From contig JADGRN010000075.1 in assembly GCA_017880825.1 (NCBI GenBank), positions 1-6,748 of the forward strand: a stretch of 6,748 nucleotides of DNA, read 5' to 3'. Every line of letters begins with the position of its first letter. The first letter of the stretch is position 1. The translations under genes and the position numbers were made by a program. The notes below the pieces were generated by a model that was not told the DNA's origin, ran no database searches, and saw nothing but the letters and a program-made list of their open reading frames with translations. The stretch comes from Methylophilaceae bacterium. GTDB lineage: Bacteria > Pseudomonadota > Gammaproteobacteria > Burkholderiales > Methylophilaceae. This document shows positions 1 to 5,730 of the stretch, piece by piece.

Positions 1-165
1 ACAGGCGCTATAATCGGCAGGGTAATCCTTGTGCAGACGGCGTAACATATTGAGGACGCCGTAAATGGCACCCGTGGGTTCGTTCTGCCGATTACGCAGG
101 TCGGGCATGGCGTGGAAGGCGCGATAGAGGTAGGATGAACCATCCACTAATAACAACGTTTTCAT
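1..165 (-). CDS. polA: DNA polymerase I, N-terminal fragment (5'-3' exonuclease domain)
   Basis: PolA fills gaps and removes RNA primers or damaged strands during Okazaki fragment maturation and excision repair. Only the first 55 codons are in the window; the gene runs off the left edge. Reading the minus strand from the ATG at 165-163 gives a protein opening [20 protein letters not shown], followed by [16 protein letters not shown]. This is the classical start of the 5'-nuclease (FEN-like) domain, with Asp8 corresponding to the first metal-binding aspartate, in [11 protein letters not shown]. The start is well placed because homologues begin a few residues before LVDG. No good Shine-Dalgarno precedes the ATG (the preceding bases read CACCTAAATATTC). 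The gene is divergent from the LOG-family gene with only 19 bp between the start codons, so its promoter must lie at least partly inside that gene. The identification is secure; the rest of the protein cannot be judged. Confidence 0.95.
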   Translation of the reverse strand, partial: MKTLLLVDGSSYLYRAFHAMPDLRNRQNEPTGAIYGVLNMLRRLHKDYPADYSAC

Positions 166-173
166 GAATATTT

Positions 174-177
174 AGGT
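174..177 (+). promoter_or_regulatory. ribosome binding site that favours the ATG at 185
   Basis: An AGGT tetramer lies 7 nt before the ATG at 185. An in-frame GTG at 176 overlaps this tetramer and would have no binding site of its own, so the ATG at 185 is the better start. The site is short and sits in the 19-bp gap between two divergent start codons. Confidence 0.5.
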
Positions 178-184
178 GCCCAGT

Positions 185-913
185 ATGTCTGCTGAAAAAA
201 AACTGCCCAAATTTACCAATCCCGAACTTCTGGCTCGCGAACATCCCGCCCGCCAGTCCTGGCGAGTGTTCGAGATTATGGCAGAATTCGTCGATGCGAC
301 CGAGCGGCTGAAGGAAATCACGCCAGCGGTGTCGATTTTCGGCAGCGCGCGCACTGAGCCGGATCACCCCTATTATGCGTTGGCGGGGGAAATCGCGCGC
401 CAATTGTCAGATGCCGGTTTCAGCGTCATCTCAGGCGGCGGGCCGGGCATCATGGAGGCAGCCAACAAGGGCGCTTTCCACGGCAAATCGCCCAGCGTCG
501 GCCTCAATATACAGTTGCCGCACGAGCAGCATACCAATAGCTATCAGGATATTAGCCAGACGTTCCAACACTTCTTCGCACGCAAGGTGATGTTCGTCAA
601 ATACGCCTCGGCCTATGTGGTGATGCCTGGTGGTTTCGGCACGCTGGATGAACTGATGGAGGCGCTGACCCTTGTGCAGACCGGCAAGACACGCAATATC
701 CCGATTATTCTGGTACACGAGCCGTTTTGGCGCGGCATGCTGGATTGGCTGCAAAACACGCTGGTAGCCGAGGGTATGGCTTCGCCCGAAGACATGAATT
801 TAATTCAGGTGATTGACGAACCAAAAAAGATTGTCGAAGCAATCTTTAAGCATTACGAAACGCGTGGTTTTGAGCCTTCACCGAGTGAGCGGGAGATTCA
901 GCTGTATTTGTAG
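185..913 (+). CDS. LOG-family protein (TIGR00730-type Rossmann-fold nucleotide 5'-monophosphate phosphoribohydrolase)
   Basis: Members of this cytosolic family (LOG, 'lysine decarboxylase-like') hydrolyse the N-glycosidic bond of nucleoside 5'-monophosphates, releasing a base and ribose 5-phosphate; plant members activate cytokinins. The 242-residue product shows a Rossmann strand with IFGSAR (51-56), a glycine-rich SGGGPGIMEAAN (83-94), ARKVMF (132-137) and the family signature PGGFGTLDE (148-156), which carries the conserved catalytic and binding glycines and Glu156. There is no true lysine decarboxylase signature. About 50 residues precede the core, as in the longer proteobacterial members. 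I chose ATG 185 over the in-frame GTG at 176 because AGGT lies 7 nt upstream. It is divergent from polA and lies 81 nt upstream of the DUF2782 gene, in the same direction. In bacteria the natural substrate is usually unknown, so cytokinin production should not be assumed; nucleotide salvage or removal of damaged nucleotides is equally possible. Confidence 0.9.
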   Translation: MSAEKKLPKFTNPELLAREHPARQSWRVFEIMAEFVDATERLKEITPAVSIFGSARTEPDHPYYALAGEIARQLSDAGFSVISGGGPGIMEAANKGAFHGKSPSVGLNIQLPHEQHTNSYQDISQTFQHFFARKVMFVKYASAYVVMPGGFGTLDELMEALTLVQTGKTRNIPIILVHEPFWRGMLDWLQNTLVAEGMASPEDMNLIQVIDEPKKIVEAIFKHYETRGFEPSPSEREIQLYL

Positions 914-953
914 AGAGATTTGATAATTAGGTTCACCAGCGCACACGTCTTTT

Positions 954-962
954 TGTTAGAAT
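954..962 (+). promoter_or_regulatory. possible extended -10 promoter element before the DUF2782 gene
   Basis: TGTTAGAAT combines a TG extension with a five-of-six match to TATAAT. A TTCACC hexamer lies 19 bp upstream and is a poor -35. Transcription would start near 969, leaving a leader of about 26 nt before the ATG at 995. This is a pattern match only; read-through from the LOG gene would also express the downstream genes. Confidence 0.35.
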
Positions 963-985
963 TCAACCAAGTCTTAATAACACCC

Positions 986-990
986 GAGGT
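986..990 (+). promoter_or_regulatory. ribosome binding site for the DUF2782 gene
   Basis: GAGGT ends 4 nt before the ATG at 995. It rules against the longer in-frame reading from a TTG at 920, which would add 25 residues before an otherwise clean signal peptide and overlaps the probable promoter. Confidence 0.65.
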
Positions 991-994
991 TATC

Positions 995-1336
995 ATGCGC
1001 AGTCTTCGTACCATGCTTGTTCTGGCTCTTGCCCTGCCATTGATGGCCTTGGCCGCCGACAGGCCGACAAACCTTGAGCCATTGCCAGAGGCTCCACCGC
1101 CACCTCCTGGAATGGACCTTGATTCTTCTCCGGAACCAGAGATATCTATCGTCAAAAAAGGCGAGGATACAGTGGAGGAATATCGTATCAATGGCGAGCT
1201 TTACATGCAAAAAGTCACCCCATCGCACGGTGTACCGTACTATTTGATGAGAGAGGACCAGAACGCCGGTTGGTCCAGATTGGATGGTATCAGTCCGCCG
1301 CTGATCATTCCTAAATGGGTGCTGTTCAAATTCTGA
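995..1336 (+). CDS. small exported DUF2782-family protein
   Basis: This is a 113-residue protein of unknown function. Residues 1-20 form a typical Sec signal peptide: MRSLR, then a hydrophobic core, then ALA before a predicted cut at Ala20/Ala21, so the mature protein should be periplasmic or envelope-attached. A flexible acidic and proline-rich segment follows (LEPLPEAPPPPPG, about 33-45), then a compact domain running from EISIVKKG through EEYRINGELYMQKVTP to the C-terminal IPKWVLFKF. That last pattern matches the DUF2782 family as I remember it. There is no lipobox cysteine and no cysteine at all. In Pseudomonas a homologue sits between polA and thrB; here it also precedes thrB and is separated from polA by the LOG gene, which supports the family call. 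The start is set by GAGGT at 986-990. Function is unknown; co-conservation with thrB may only reflect ancient gene order. Confidence 0.82.
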   Translation: MRSLRTMLVLALALPLMALAADRPTNLEPLPEAPPPPPGMDLDSSPEPEISIVKKGEDTVEEYRINGELYMQKVTPSHGVPYYLMREDQNAGWSRLDGISPPLIIPKWVLFKF

Positions 1337-1346
1337 TATCTTTCAA

Positions 1347-1368
1347 AAGAGGGCTGGCTAGCCCTCTT
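1347..1368 (+). terminator. perfect 9-bp hairpin between DUF2782 and thrB (weak or partial terminator)
   Basis: AAGAGGGCT (1347-1355) and AGCCCTCTT (1360-1368) pair perfectly around a GGCT loop, beginning 10 nt after the DUF2782 stop. The bases after it (CAAGTTTCACC) contain only a short T run, so it is not a strong intrinsic terminator. It could attenuate transcription into thrB or protect the 3' end of the upstream message. Confidence 0.5.
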
Positions 1369-1401
1369 CAAGTTTCACCTTAAAGCGTTCACGAAGTTTT
1401 T

Positions 1402-2352
1402 ATGTCTGTATTCACCACCGTCACCGCCGAACAATTGCGTCTATGGCTACGCGCCTATCCATTGGGCGAGCTGTTGGATTTGCAGGGGATTGCCTCAGGT
1501 ATCACCAATACCAACTATTTTGTTACGACCAGCAGTGGGCGCTACGTGCTGACCTTGTTCGAGAAAAATTCTGCTGCTGAATTGCCCTTTTTTCTCAATC
1601 TGATGGCGCACTTGGCCGAACGCAAGATGCCTTGCCCGCATCCGGTCGCAAATCATGACGGCGAATATCTGGGTATGCTGAATGGCAAGCCCGCTTCTCT
1701 AGTGAGTTGTTTGCGCGGCCACTCGCTGGAGAACCCATCGATTAAGCATTGCGCAGAAGTTGGTCGGGTGCTGGCGGAGATGCATCTGGCAGGGCAATCA
1801 TTTCCCGCCTTTATGGAAAATCCGCGAGGACCCGATTGGCGCATAAAAATTGCCAAGCAGGTGATGGGATTTCTTGATGCGGGAGACAGGGCAATGCTGG
1901 AGCAGCAATTGGCATTTGAGGCCGATATGGCTGATCTGGATTTGCCGCGCGGGGTCATTCATGCTGACCTGTTCCGCGATAATGTGTTGTTTGATGGCGA
2001 AGCAATCGGTGGCGTCATCGATTTTTACTATGCCTGTAATGATATGCTGGCCTACGATCTGGCCATCGCCGCCAACGACTGGTGTGCCACTGTAGATGGC
2101 GGCATGGACACACCGCGATTACAGGCGTTGTTGAAGGCGTACCATGCTGTGCGACCATTGGGCGCAGCCGAGCATGCTGCATGGCCTGGTTTGCTGCGAA
2201 TAGCGGCACTGCGTTTCTGGCTTTCGAGATTATTAGACCTGCATTTTCCGCAAGCAGGCGAACTTACGCACGCCAAGGACCCACAACATTTCCAGAAAAT
2301 ATTAAAAATGCGCATCAGCCAGCAGCAAGTCTTGGCAGCCATCTGGGTGTAA
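1402..2352 (+). CDS. thrB: homoserine kinase (ThrB2/APH-fold type)
   Basis: Homoserine kinase phosphorylates L-homoserine with ATP to O-phosphohomoserine, the penultimate step of threonine biosynthesis, in the cytosol. The 316-residue protein belongs to the aminoglycoside-phosphotransferase-fold class, not the GHMP-kinase class of E. coli ThrB. The N-lobe has GIASGITNTNYFV (29-41) as nucleotide loop and YVLTLFEK (48-55). The C-lobe carries the Brenner-type catalytic motif HADLFRDN (187-194; Asp189 as probable catalytic base, Asn194 for metal) and the metal-binding VIDFYYA (205-211; Asp207). Length matches the usual 315-320 residues and no key residue is missing. The ATG at 1402 starts the typical MSVFT opening; the only upstream ribosome site is a weak GAAG at 1394-1397. 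It follows the DUF2782 gene by 65 nt with a hairpin in between and may be co-transcribed with the membrane protein gene downstream. The generic APH fold is shared with other kinases, but sequence and gene neighbourhood agree on ThrB. Confidence 0.93.
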   Translation: MSVFTTVTAEQLRLWLRAYPLGELLDLQGIASGITNTNYFVTTSSGRYVLTLFEKNSAAELPFFLNLMAHLAERKMPCPHPVANHDGEYLGMLNGKPASLVSCLRGHSLENPSIKHCAEVGRVLAEMHLAGQSFPAFMENPRGPDWRIKIAKQVMGFLDAGDRAMLEQQLAFEADMADLDLPRGVIHADLFRDNVLFDGEAIGGVIDFYYACNDMLAYDLAIAANDWCATVDGGMDTPRLQALLKAYHAVRPLGAAEHAAWPGLLRIAALRFWLSRLLDLHFPQAGELTHAKDPQHFQKILKMRISQQQVLAAIWV

Positions 2353-2408
2353 GCGCGAGCAACAAATGAATAGAGCATTGATATAGTGGTTTGAGTAAGT
2401 CTAGCGTC

Positions 2409-2414
2409 GGGGAG
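2409..2414 (+). promoter_or_regulatory. strong ribosome binding site of the BPSS1780-type gene
   Basis: GGGGAG lies 9 nt before the ATG at 2424 and is the clearest Shine-Dalgarno in the window. The 71-bp gap after thrB shows no terminator-like hairpin and no convincing promoter (a TATAGT at 2382-2387 lacks a -35), so co-transcription with thrB is plausible. Confidence 0.6.
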
Positions 2415-2423
2415 ACATAAAGT

Positions 2424-3185
2424 ATGAGTACATCAGGCATGGAAGTACGTCGGGTCAGTGCAGGTAATGGATGGGCCTGGATGGTCGAGGGCTTTGCCTT
2501 GTTCAAAAAGAGCCCGGTGATCTGGATCGCACTTTTTATCATCTACCTGTTGATAGGCATGATGCTCTCAGTAGTGAAAATGGTCGGGCCAATTGTGCTT
2601 AATCTGCTGGCGCCAGTATTTTTGGCTGGCTTCATGCTAGGTTGCCGCGCGCTCGATAACGACGAAGAATTGGAGATCAACCACTTATTTGCCGGTTTCA
2701 AACAAAACACTGCACAACTCATTACTGTAGGCGGCATCTATCTGGCTGGCATCATCGTCATCGTCGGCATTATGTTTTCCGGCAGTAGCGGCACCGCCTT
2801 GAGCGCGATTTTTTCGGGACAAGTGATGGATCCGCAGCAGGCAGCCGCAACTTTAGGCGACGGATTTATATTTGGAGCTCTGATCGGCCTGGCTTTAATG
2901 GTGCCATTGATCATGGCTTATTGGTTTGCTCCGGCGCTGGTGGTTTTTCATGGTATGCCCGCACTTGAAGCCATGAAGCTCAGCTTCCAGGCATGCTTGC
3001 GCAACATGCTGCCGCTTTTTGTTTACAGCCTGATTTCTGCAGCATTGCTGGTACTAGCGATTATCCCGTTGGGCTTGGGCCTGCTGGTGATGATTCCAAC
3101 CATGACAGCTTCGCTATATGTCAGCTACAAAGATATTTTCGCGATTACGGAAGTGCCGCAAGTCGGGGAAATTGAAGAAGTTTGA
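2424..3185 (+). CDS. BPSS1780-family multi-pass inner-membrane protein
   Basis: This is a 253-residue integral membrane protein of unknown function. It opens with a soluble stretch (MEVRRVSAGNGWAWMVEGF, residues 6-24) that matches the start typical of the betaproteobacterial BPSS1780 family as I recall it. About six hydrophobic segments follow, near residues 32-52, 54-73, 98-118, 148-168, 195-216 and 218-235. A charged loop (LDNDEELEINHLFAGF, 77-92) lies between segments two and three, and the amphipathic PALEAMKLSFQACLRN (179-194) precedes segment five. This fits the DUF975/glycerophosphoryl-diesterase-membrane-domain-like architecture. There is no signal peptide and no catalytic motif that I can name. 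The GGGGAG at 2409-2414 supports the start. It is the last gene of the plus-strand run and converges with uvrD, leaving 15 bp between stops and no T-rich terminator. The family assignment is from memory of sequence style; the membrane topology is directly visible. Confidence 0.75.
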   Translation: MSTSGMEVRRVSAGNGWAWMVEGFALFKKSPVIWIALFIIYLLIGMMLSVVKMVGPIVLNLLAPVFLAGFMLGCRALDNDEELEINHLFAGFKQNTAQLITVGGIYLAGIIVIVGIMFSGSSGTALSAIFSGQVMDPQQAAATLGDGFIFGALIGLALMVPLIMAYWFAPALVVFHGMPALEAMKLSFQACLRNMLPLFVYSLISAALLVLAIIPLGLGLLVMIPTMTASLYVSYKDIFAITEVPQVGEIEEV

Positions 3186-3200
3186 TCACCAGCAATGGGA

Positions 3201-5429
3201 TCAGGCTGCGGTCAGCTTGGCATATTCCAGCGCCAGCCACTTCAGCCCAGCCTTGCCGAAATTGACTTGTACGCGTAAATCGTCGGCATTGCCTTCGTAA
3301 CTCACTACCACACCTTGTCCAAATTTGCTGTGGGCTACGCCTTGTCCGATTTTCCATGGCATGGCGCTTTTCTGGCTGCTGCTAGGGTTGTTATGTATGG
3401 CATTCTTAGTAGGCGTGCTGTTGTAAGACGCAGTCGACATGCTGGCTTTGTGCGCAGGGCGCGCATTGAGGCGCTTGAGCAATTCTTCCGGAATTTCGTC
3501 CAGAAAGCGTGAAACAATTCCATAGCGCACCTGACCATGCAGCATGCGGCTTTGCGCGTAGCTCAGATATAACCGCTGCCGTGCCCGCGTCACTGCCACG
3601 TACATCAGGCGCCGTTCTTCTTCCAGACCATTCGCCTCGTACAAGCTCTGCTCATGCGGGCATAAACCCTCTTCCAGTCCGCTGATAAACACCGCCTTGA
3701 ATTCCAGCCCTTTGGCAGAGTGTACCGTCATCAGCTGCAAAGCATCACGTCCCACATCGGCCTGATGCTCACCGGCCTCCAGACTGGCATGGGTCAAAAA
3801 TTGCGTGAGCAGGGATTGCGCAACTTCCCCATTTTCATCGATCTGAATACCGATATCCTGATTGGTAAATGCCACCGCGGCACTGACCAGTTCATCCAGG
3901 TTGGCAACGCGATCTTCGCCCTCTTTTTCACCCAGATAATACTGGCGCAAGCCGGATAGGTTACTTGCCAGTTCTGCCAATTCTGGCAAAGCTAGCCCAG
4001 CGCTTTCTTCCTGCATCTGTTTGATGAGCGCGACGAAGCCTTCAATACCCCTGCCTGGGCGGCCATTGCCGACCTTGTTGACGGCCGCTTGCCATAGACT
4101 GCAATGCTGGGCGCTGGCCGCTTCTTGCAGTTGTTCCAGACTGCGGGCGCCGATACCGCGGGCTGGAAAGTTGATCACGCGCAGCAAAGCAGTGTCGTCT
4201 TCGGGATTTGCCATTAGCCGCAAATAGGCGATGGCATGCTTGATTTCGGCGCGCTCAAAGAAGCGCAGGCCGCCATACACGCGATAAGGTAATCCGGCTG
4301 AAAACAGCGCATGTTCCAGCACGCGCGATTGTGCGTTGGAGCGGTAGAGCAGGGCAATCTCGGACAAGCCGTAGCCTTCGCCATGCAGCATTTTCACTTC
4401 GTCGACAATAAAGCTGGCTTCTTCAATATCGTTGTAGGCTTCAAATACGCGCACCGGTTCGCCCTTGCCTGCGGCCGTCCACAGGTTCTTGCCGAGGCGG
4501 TTGCGGTTGTGCGTGATGATGGCATTGGCGGCGTCGAGGATATTGCTGTGCGAGCGATAGTTCTGCTCCAGTTTGATGATGTTGTGGATGGAAAAATCTT
4601 TCTCGAAGTCCAGCATGTTGCCGACACGCGCGCCACGGAATGCATAGATGGATTGGTCGTCATCACCCACCGCAAACATGCAGTTGTGCTGTCCGTTTGT
4701 ACCTTGGCCCGCCAGTAATTTCAGCCACAGGTATTGCAGGCGATTGGTATCCTGAAATTCATCCACCAGGATGTATTTGAAACGGCTCTGGTAGTGCTGG
4801 CGCAGGTTGGCATCGCGCGTCAGCAGTTCATAACTGCGCAGCAGCAATTCGGCAAAATCGACCACACCGTCGCGCTGGCATTGCTTGTCGTATTCCTCGA
4901 AAATTTCGCGCATGCGTTGCGAATGGGCGTCATAGACGTCCACTGCGTGTGCGCGCAAACCCTCGTCCTTGCAGCTATTGATATAGCCCTGCACCTGTTT
5001 GGGCGGGAATTTCTCATCATCCACATTCATGGCCTTCATCAGGCGCTTGATTGCAGATAGCTGATCGGCGCTATCCAGAATCTGGAATGTGGCAGGCAGC
5101 AAAGCCTCGCGGTGATGCGCTCTTAAAAAGCGATTACACAAACCATGAAAGGTGCCTATCCACATGCCGCGCGTGCTGACAGTGAGCATGGCAGAAAGCC
5201 GGTTGAGCATTTCCTTGGCGGCTTTGTTGGTGAACGTCACCGCCAGCAAGCCATTGGGAGAAACCTGCCCAGTTTGTATGAGCCAGGCAATACGTGTAGT
5301 GAGTACGCGAGTTTTACCGCTTCCCGCACCAGCCAGAATCAGTGCTGATTGAGGGGGTAACGTGACAGCTTCGAGTTGTTTATTGTTGAGTCCGGAAAGC
5401 AATGAATCTGGCGAAGTGGGGTTGGTCAT
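3201..5429 (-). CDS. uvrD: DNA helicase II (UvrD, superfamily 1A 3'-5' helicase)
   Basis: UvrD unwinds DNA 3' to 5' in nucleotide excision and mismatch repair and removes proteins such as RecA or stalled RNA polymerase. The 742-residue product is complete (E. coli has 720). Motifs in order: Q motif LNNKQLEAV (14-22), Walker A AGAGSGKT (33-40), Ia VTFTNKAA (64-71), Ib GMWIGTFHG (88-96), II LVDEFQDTN (221-229), III VGDDDQSIYAFRGA (254-267), IV LEQNYRS (287-293), V MTVHSAKGLEF (567-577) and VI EEERRLMYVAVTRA (603-616). A low-complexity S/T/N linker (about 662-688) leads to a C-terminal Tudor-like domain (WKIGQGVAHSKFGQG onward, 692-742), which in E. coli binds RNA polymerase. This domain and the closeness to E. 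coli UvrD favour UvrD over Rep or PcrA. I chose the ATG at 5429; a TTG at 5453 is in frame but would add eight unconserved residues. No Shine-Dalgarno is visible and no LexA-like box was found upstream. Confidence 0.95.
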   Translation of the reverse strand: MTNPTSPDSLLSGLNNKQLEAVTLPPQSALILAGAGSGKTRVLTTRIAWLIQTGQVSPNGLLAVTFTNKAAKEMLNRLSAMLTVSTRGMWIGTFHGLCNRFLRAHHREALLPATFQILDSADQLSAIKRLMKAMNVDDEKFPPKQVQGYINSCKDEGLRAHAVDVYDAHSQRMREIFEEYDKQCQRDGVVDFAELLLRSYELLTRDANLRQHYQSRFKYILVDEFQDTNRLQYLWLKLLAGQGTNGQHNCMFAVGDDDQSIYAFRGARVGNMLDFEKDFSIHNIIKLEQNYRSHSNILDAANAIITHNRNRLGKNLWTAAGKGEPVRVFEAYNDIEEASFIVDEVKMLHGEGYGLSEIALLYRSNAQSRVLEHALFSAGLPYRVYGGLRFFERAEIKHAIAYLRLMANPEDDTALLRVINFPARGIGARSLEQLQEAASAQHCSLWQAAVNKVGNGRPGRGIEGFVALIKQMQEESAGLALPELAELASNLSGLRQYYLGEKEGEDRVANLDELVSAAVAFTNQDIGIQIDENGEVAQSLLTQFLTHASLEAGEHQADVGRDALQLMTVHSAKGLEFKAVFISGLEEGLCPHEQSLYEANGLEEERRLMYVAVTRARQRLYLSYAQSRMLHGQVRYGIVSRFLDEIPEELLKRLNARPAHKASMSTASYNSTPTKNAIHNNPSSSQKSAMPWKIGQGVAHSKFGQGVVVSYEGNADDLRVQVNFGKAGLKWLALEYAKLTAA

Positions 5430-5436
5430 AAATGTG

Positions 5437-5465
5437 ATTATCGCAGGTGCCAAGGGCTAAGAAAA
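5437..5465 (-). promoter_or_regulatory. possible uvrD promoter with extended -10
   Basis: On the minus strand TGCGATAAT (5445-5437) is a five-of-six TATAAT match with a TG extension; TTTTCT (5465-5460) is a weak -35 at 17 bp. The predicted start of transcription, near 5430, practically coincides with the ATG at 5429, so the message would be almost leaderless. This agrees with the lack of a Shine-Dalgarno but is a pattern match only. Confidence 0.35.
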
Positions 5466-5494
5466 CTGATTGCTACACCTTACTGGCGGCTTGG

Positions 5495-5506
5495 GCAATC
5501 GATTGC
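5495..5506. repeat. 12-bp perfect palindrome upstream of uvrD
   Basis: GCAATCGATTGC reads identically on both strands. It lies 66 to 77 bp upstream of the uvrD ATG, a position compatible with an operator. I do not recognise a regulator for it, and a 12-bp palindrome may occur by chance. Confidence 0.4.
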
Positions 5507-5535
5507 GCTATCACGTTGATTTAGTTAGGGCTATT

Positions 5536-5573
5536 AAAACAAAAAATGCGCGCAATAAGCTGCATGCGCGCAT
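5536..5573 (-). terminator. minus-strand intrinsic terminator built from a repeated palindrome
   Basis: Read on the minus strand, ATGCGCGCA (5573-5565) pairs with TGCGCGCAT (5554-5546) across a 10-nt loop and is followed by TTTTT-G-TTTT (5545-5536). That is a 9-bp, GC-rich stem with a U tract. It would stop minus-strand transcription, either groEL read-through or an antisense RNA, before uvrD. Each arm contains the self-complementary octamer TGCGCGCA, so the site is also a direct repeat of ATGCGCGCA (5546-5554 and 5564-5572) and could bind a protein. On the plus strand no U tract follows. Confidence 0.6.
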
Positions 5574-5593
5574 AAAAATTGTGAACAATAGCG

Positions 5594-5622
5594 GGAACTA
5601 AACCGAAAAATACCTGGTCTTA
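5594..5622 (+). promoter_or_regulatory. candidate sigma-E (ECF) promoter of the small RNA
   Basis: GGAACTA (5594-5600) and TCTTA (5618-5622) are separated by 17 bp, close to the sigma-E pattern GGAACTT, 16 bp, TCTGA known from E. coli rpoH P3; the GGAAC and GTC cores typical of ECF promoters are both present. The predicted start, 6-7 nt beyond the -10, falls at 5628-5629, exactly where the first hairpin begins. I saw no convincing sigma-70 promoter in the same stretch. An inverted repeat ATTGT-GA-ACAAT (5578-5589) lies just upstream and may be an operator. Confidence 0.5.
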
Positions 5623-5627
5623 TTTGC

Positions 5628-5730
5628 AGACGACAAAATCGTCTCCCGTTTCTCCTCCCTGAACGGGAAGCCTTATTCTGATGAGGCTCTTCTACCCCGA
5701 TTTTACTCCCCTTTAATCGGGGTTTTTTTT
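5628..5730 (+). ncRNA. candidate small regulatory RNA with anti-Shine-Dalgarno C-rich loops
   Basis: About 103 nt on the plus strand fold into four consecutive hairpins with almost no spacer. Hairpin 1: AGACGA/TCGTCT (5628-5633 with 5639-5644), loop CAAAA. Hairpin 2: CCCGTT/AACGGG (5645-5650 with 5662-5667), 11-nt loop TCTCCTCCCTG. Hairpin 3: 8 bp including one G-U, 5669-5676 with 5681-5688, loop TCTG. Hairpin 4: the terminator, whose loop contains CTCCCC. The loop of hairpin 2 is complementary to Shine-Dalgarno sequences (GGGAGGAG), a design known from trans-acting sRNAs such as alphaproteobacterial alpha-r14 RNAs (CUCCUCCC loops), neisserial NmsR/RcoF and staphylococcal Rsa RNAs (UCCC). It should therefore repress translation of several mRNAs. 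A sigma-E-like promoter fits the 5' end. No open reading frame is apparent in it. The structure and terminator are visible; the regulatory role and the exact 5' end are inferred, and I cannot name an Rfam family. Confidence 0.7.
5694..5730 (+). terminator. strong plus-strand intrinsic terminator of the small RNA
   Basis: ACCCCGATT (5694-5702) pairs with AATCGGGGT (5715-5723) in a perfect 9-bp stem with a 12-nt loop, followed by a run of eight T's (5723-5730). No plus-strand protein gene lies upstream before the convergent uvrD, so it must serve a non-coding transcript. The loop carries CTCCCC. Confidence 0.85.

Noticed and set aside
920..994. In-frame N-terminal extension of the DUF2782 protein from a TTG at 920
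   Set aside because: The ATG at 995 has a good ribosome site (GAGGT) and gives a clean signal peptide; the extension runs through the likely promoter.
3183..3203. Imperfect hairpin TGATC(A)CC/GGGATCA joining the stop codons of the membrane protein gene and uvrD
   Set aside because: Only about 7 bp with a bulge and no T tract on either side; too weak to call a bidirectional terminator.
4311..5060. Two plus-strand frames of 135 and 108 codons opposite uvrD
   Set aside because: They lie entirely within the well-conserved uvrD coding sequence, have no plausible family features and follow uvrD codon periodicity in antisense.
5440..5452. TGGCAC on the minus strand before uvrD, resembling a sigma-54 -24 element
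   Set aside because: The required TTGC-type -12 element is absent at the correct distance (ATAA is found), so it is not a sigma-54 promoter.
5430..5560. Search for a LexA (SOS) box upstream of uvrD
   Set aside because: No CTG-N10-CAG or closely related palindrome was found; GCAATCGATTGC at 5495-5506 does not fit.
5645..5667. GGGAGGAG on the minus strand as a Shine-Dalgarno for a hidden minus-strand peptide
   Set aside because: No ATG or GTG follows at a usable distance on that strand; the sequence is better explained as the complement of the plus-strand hairpin loop.
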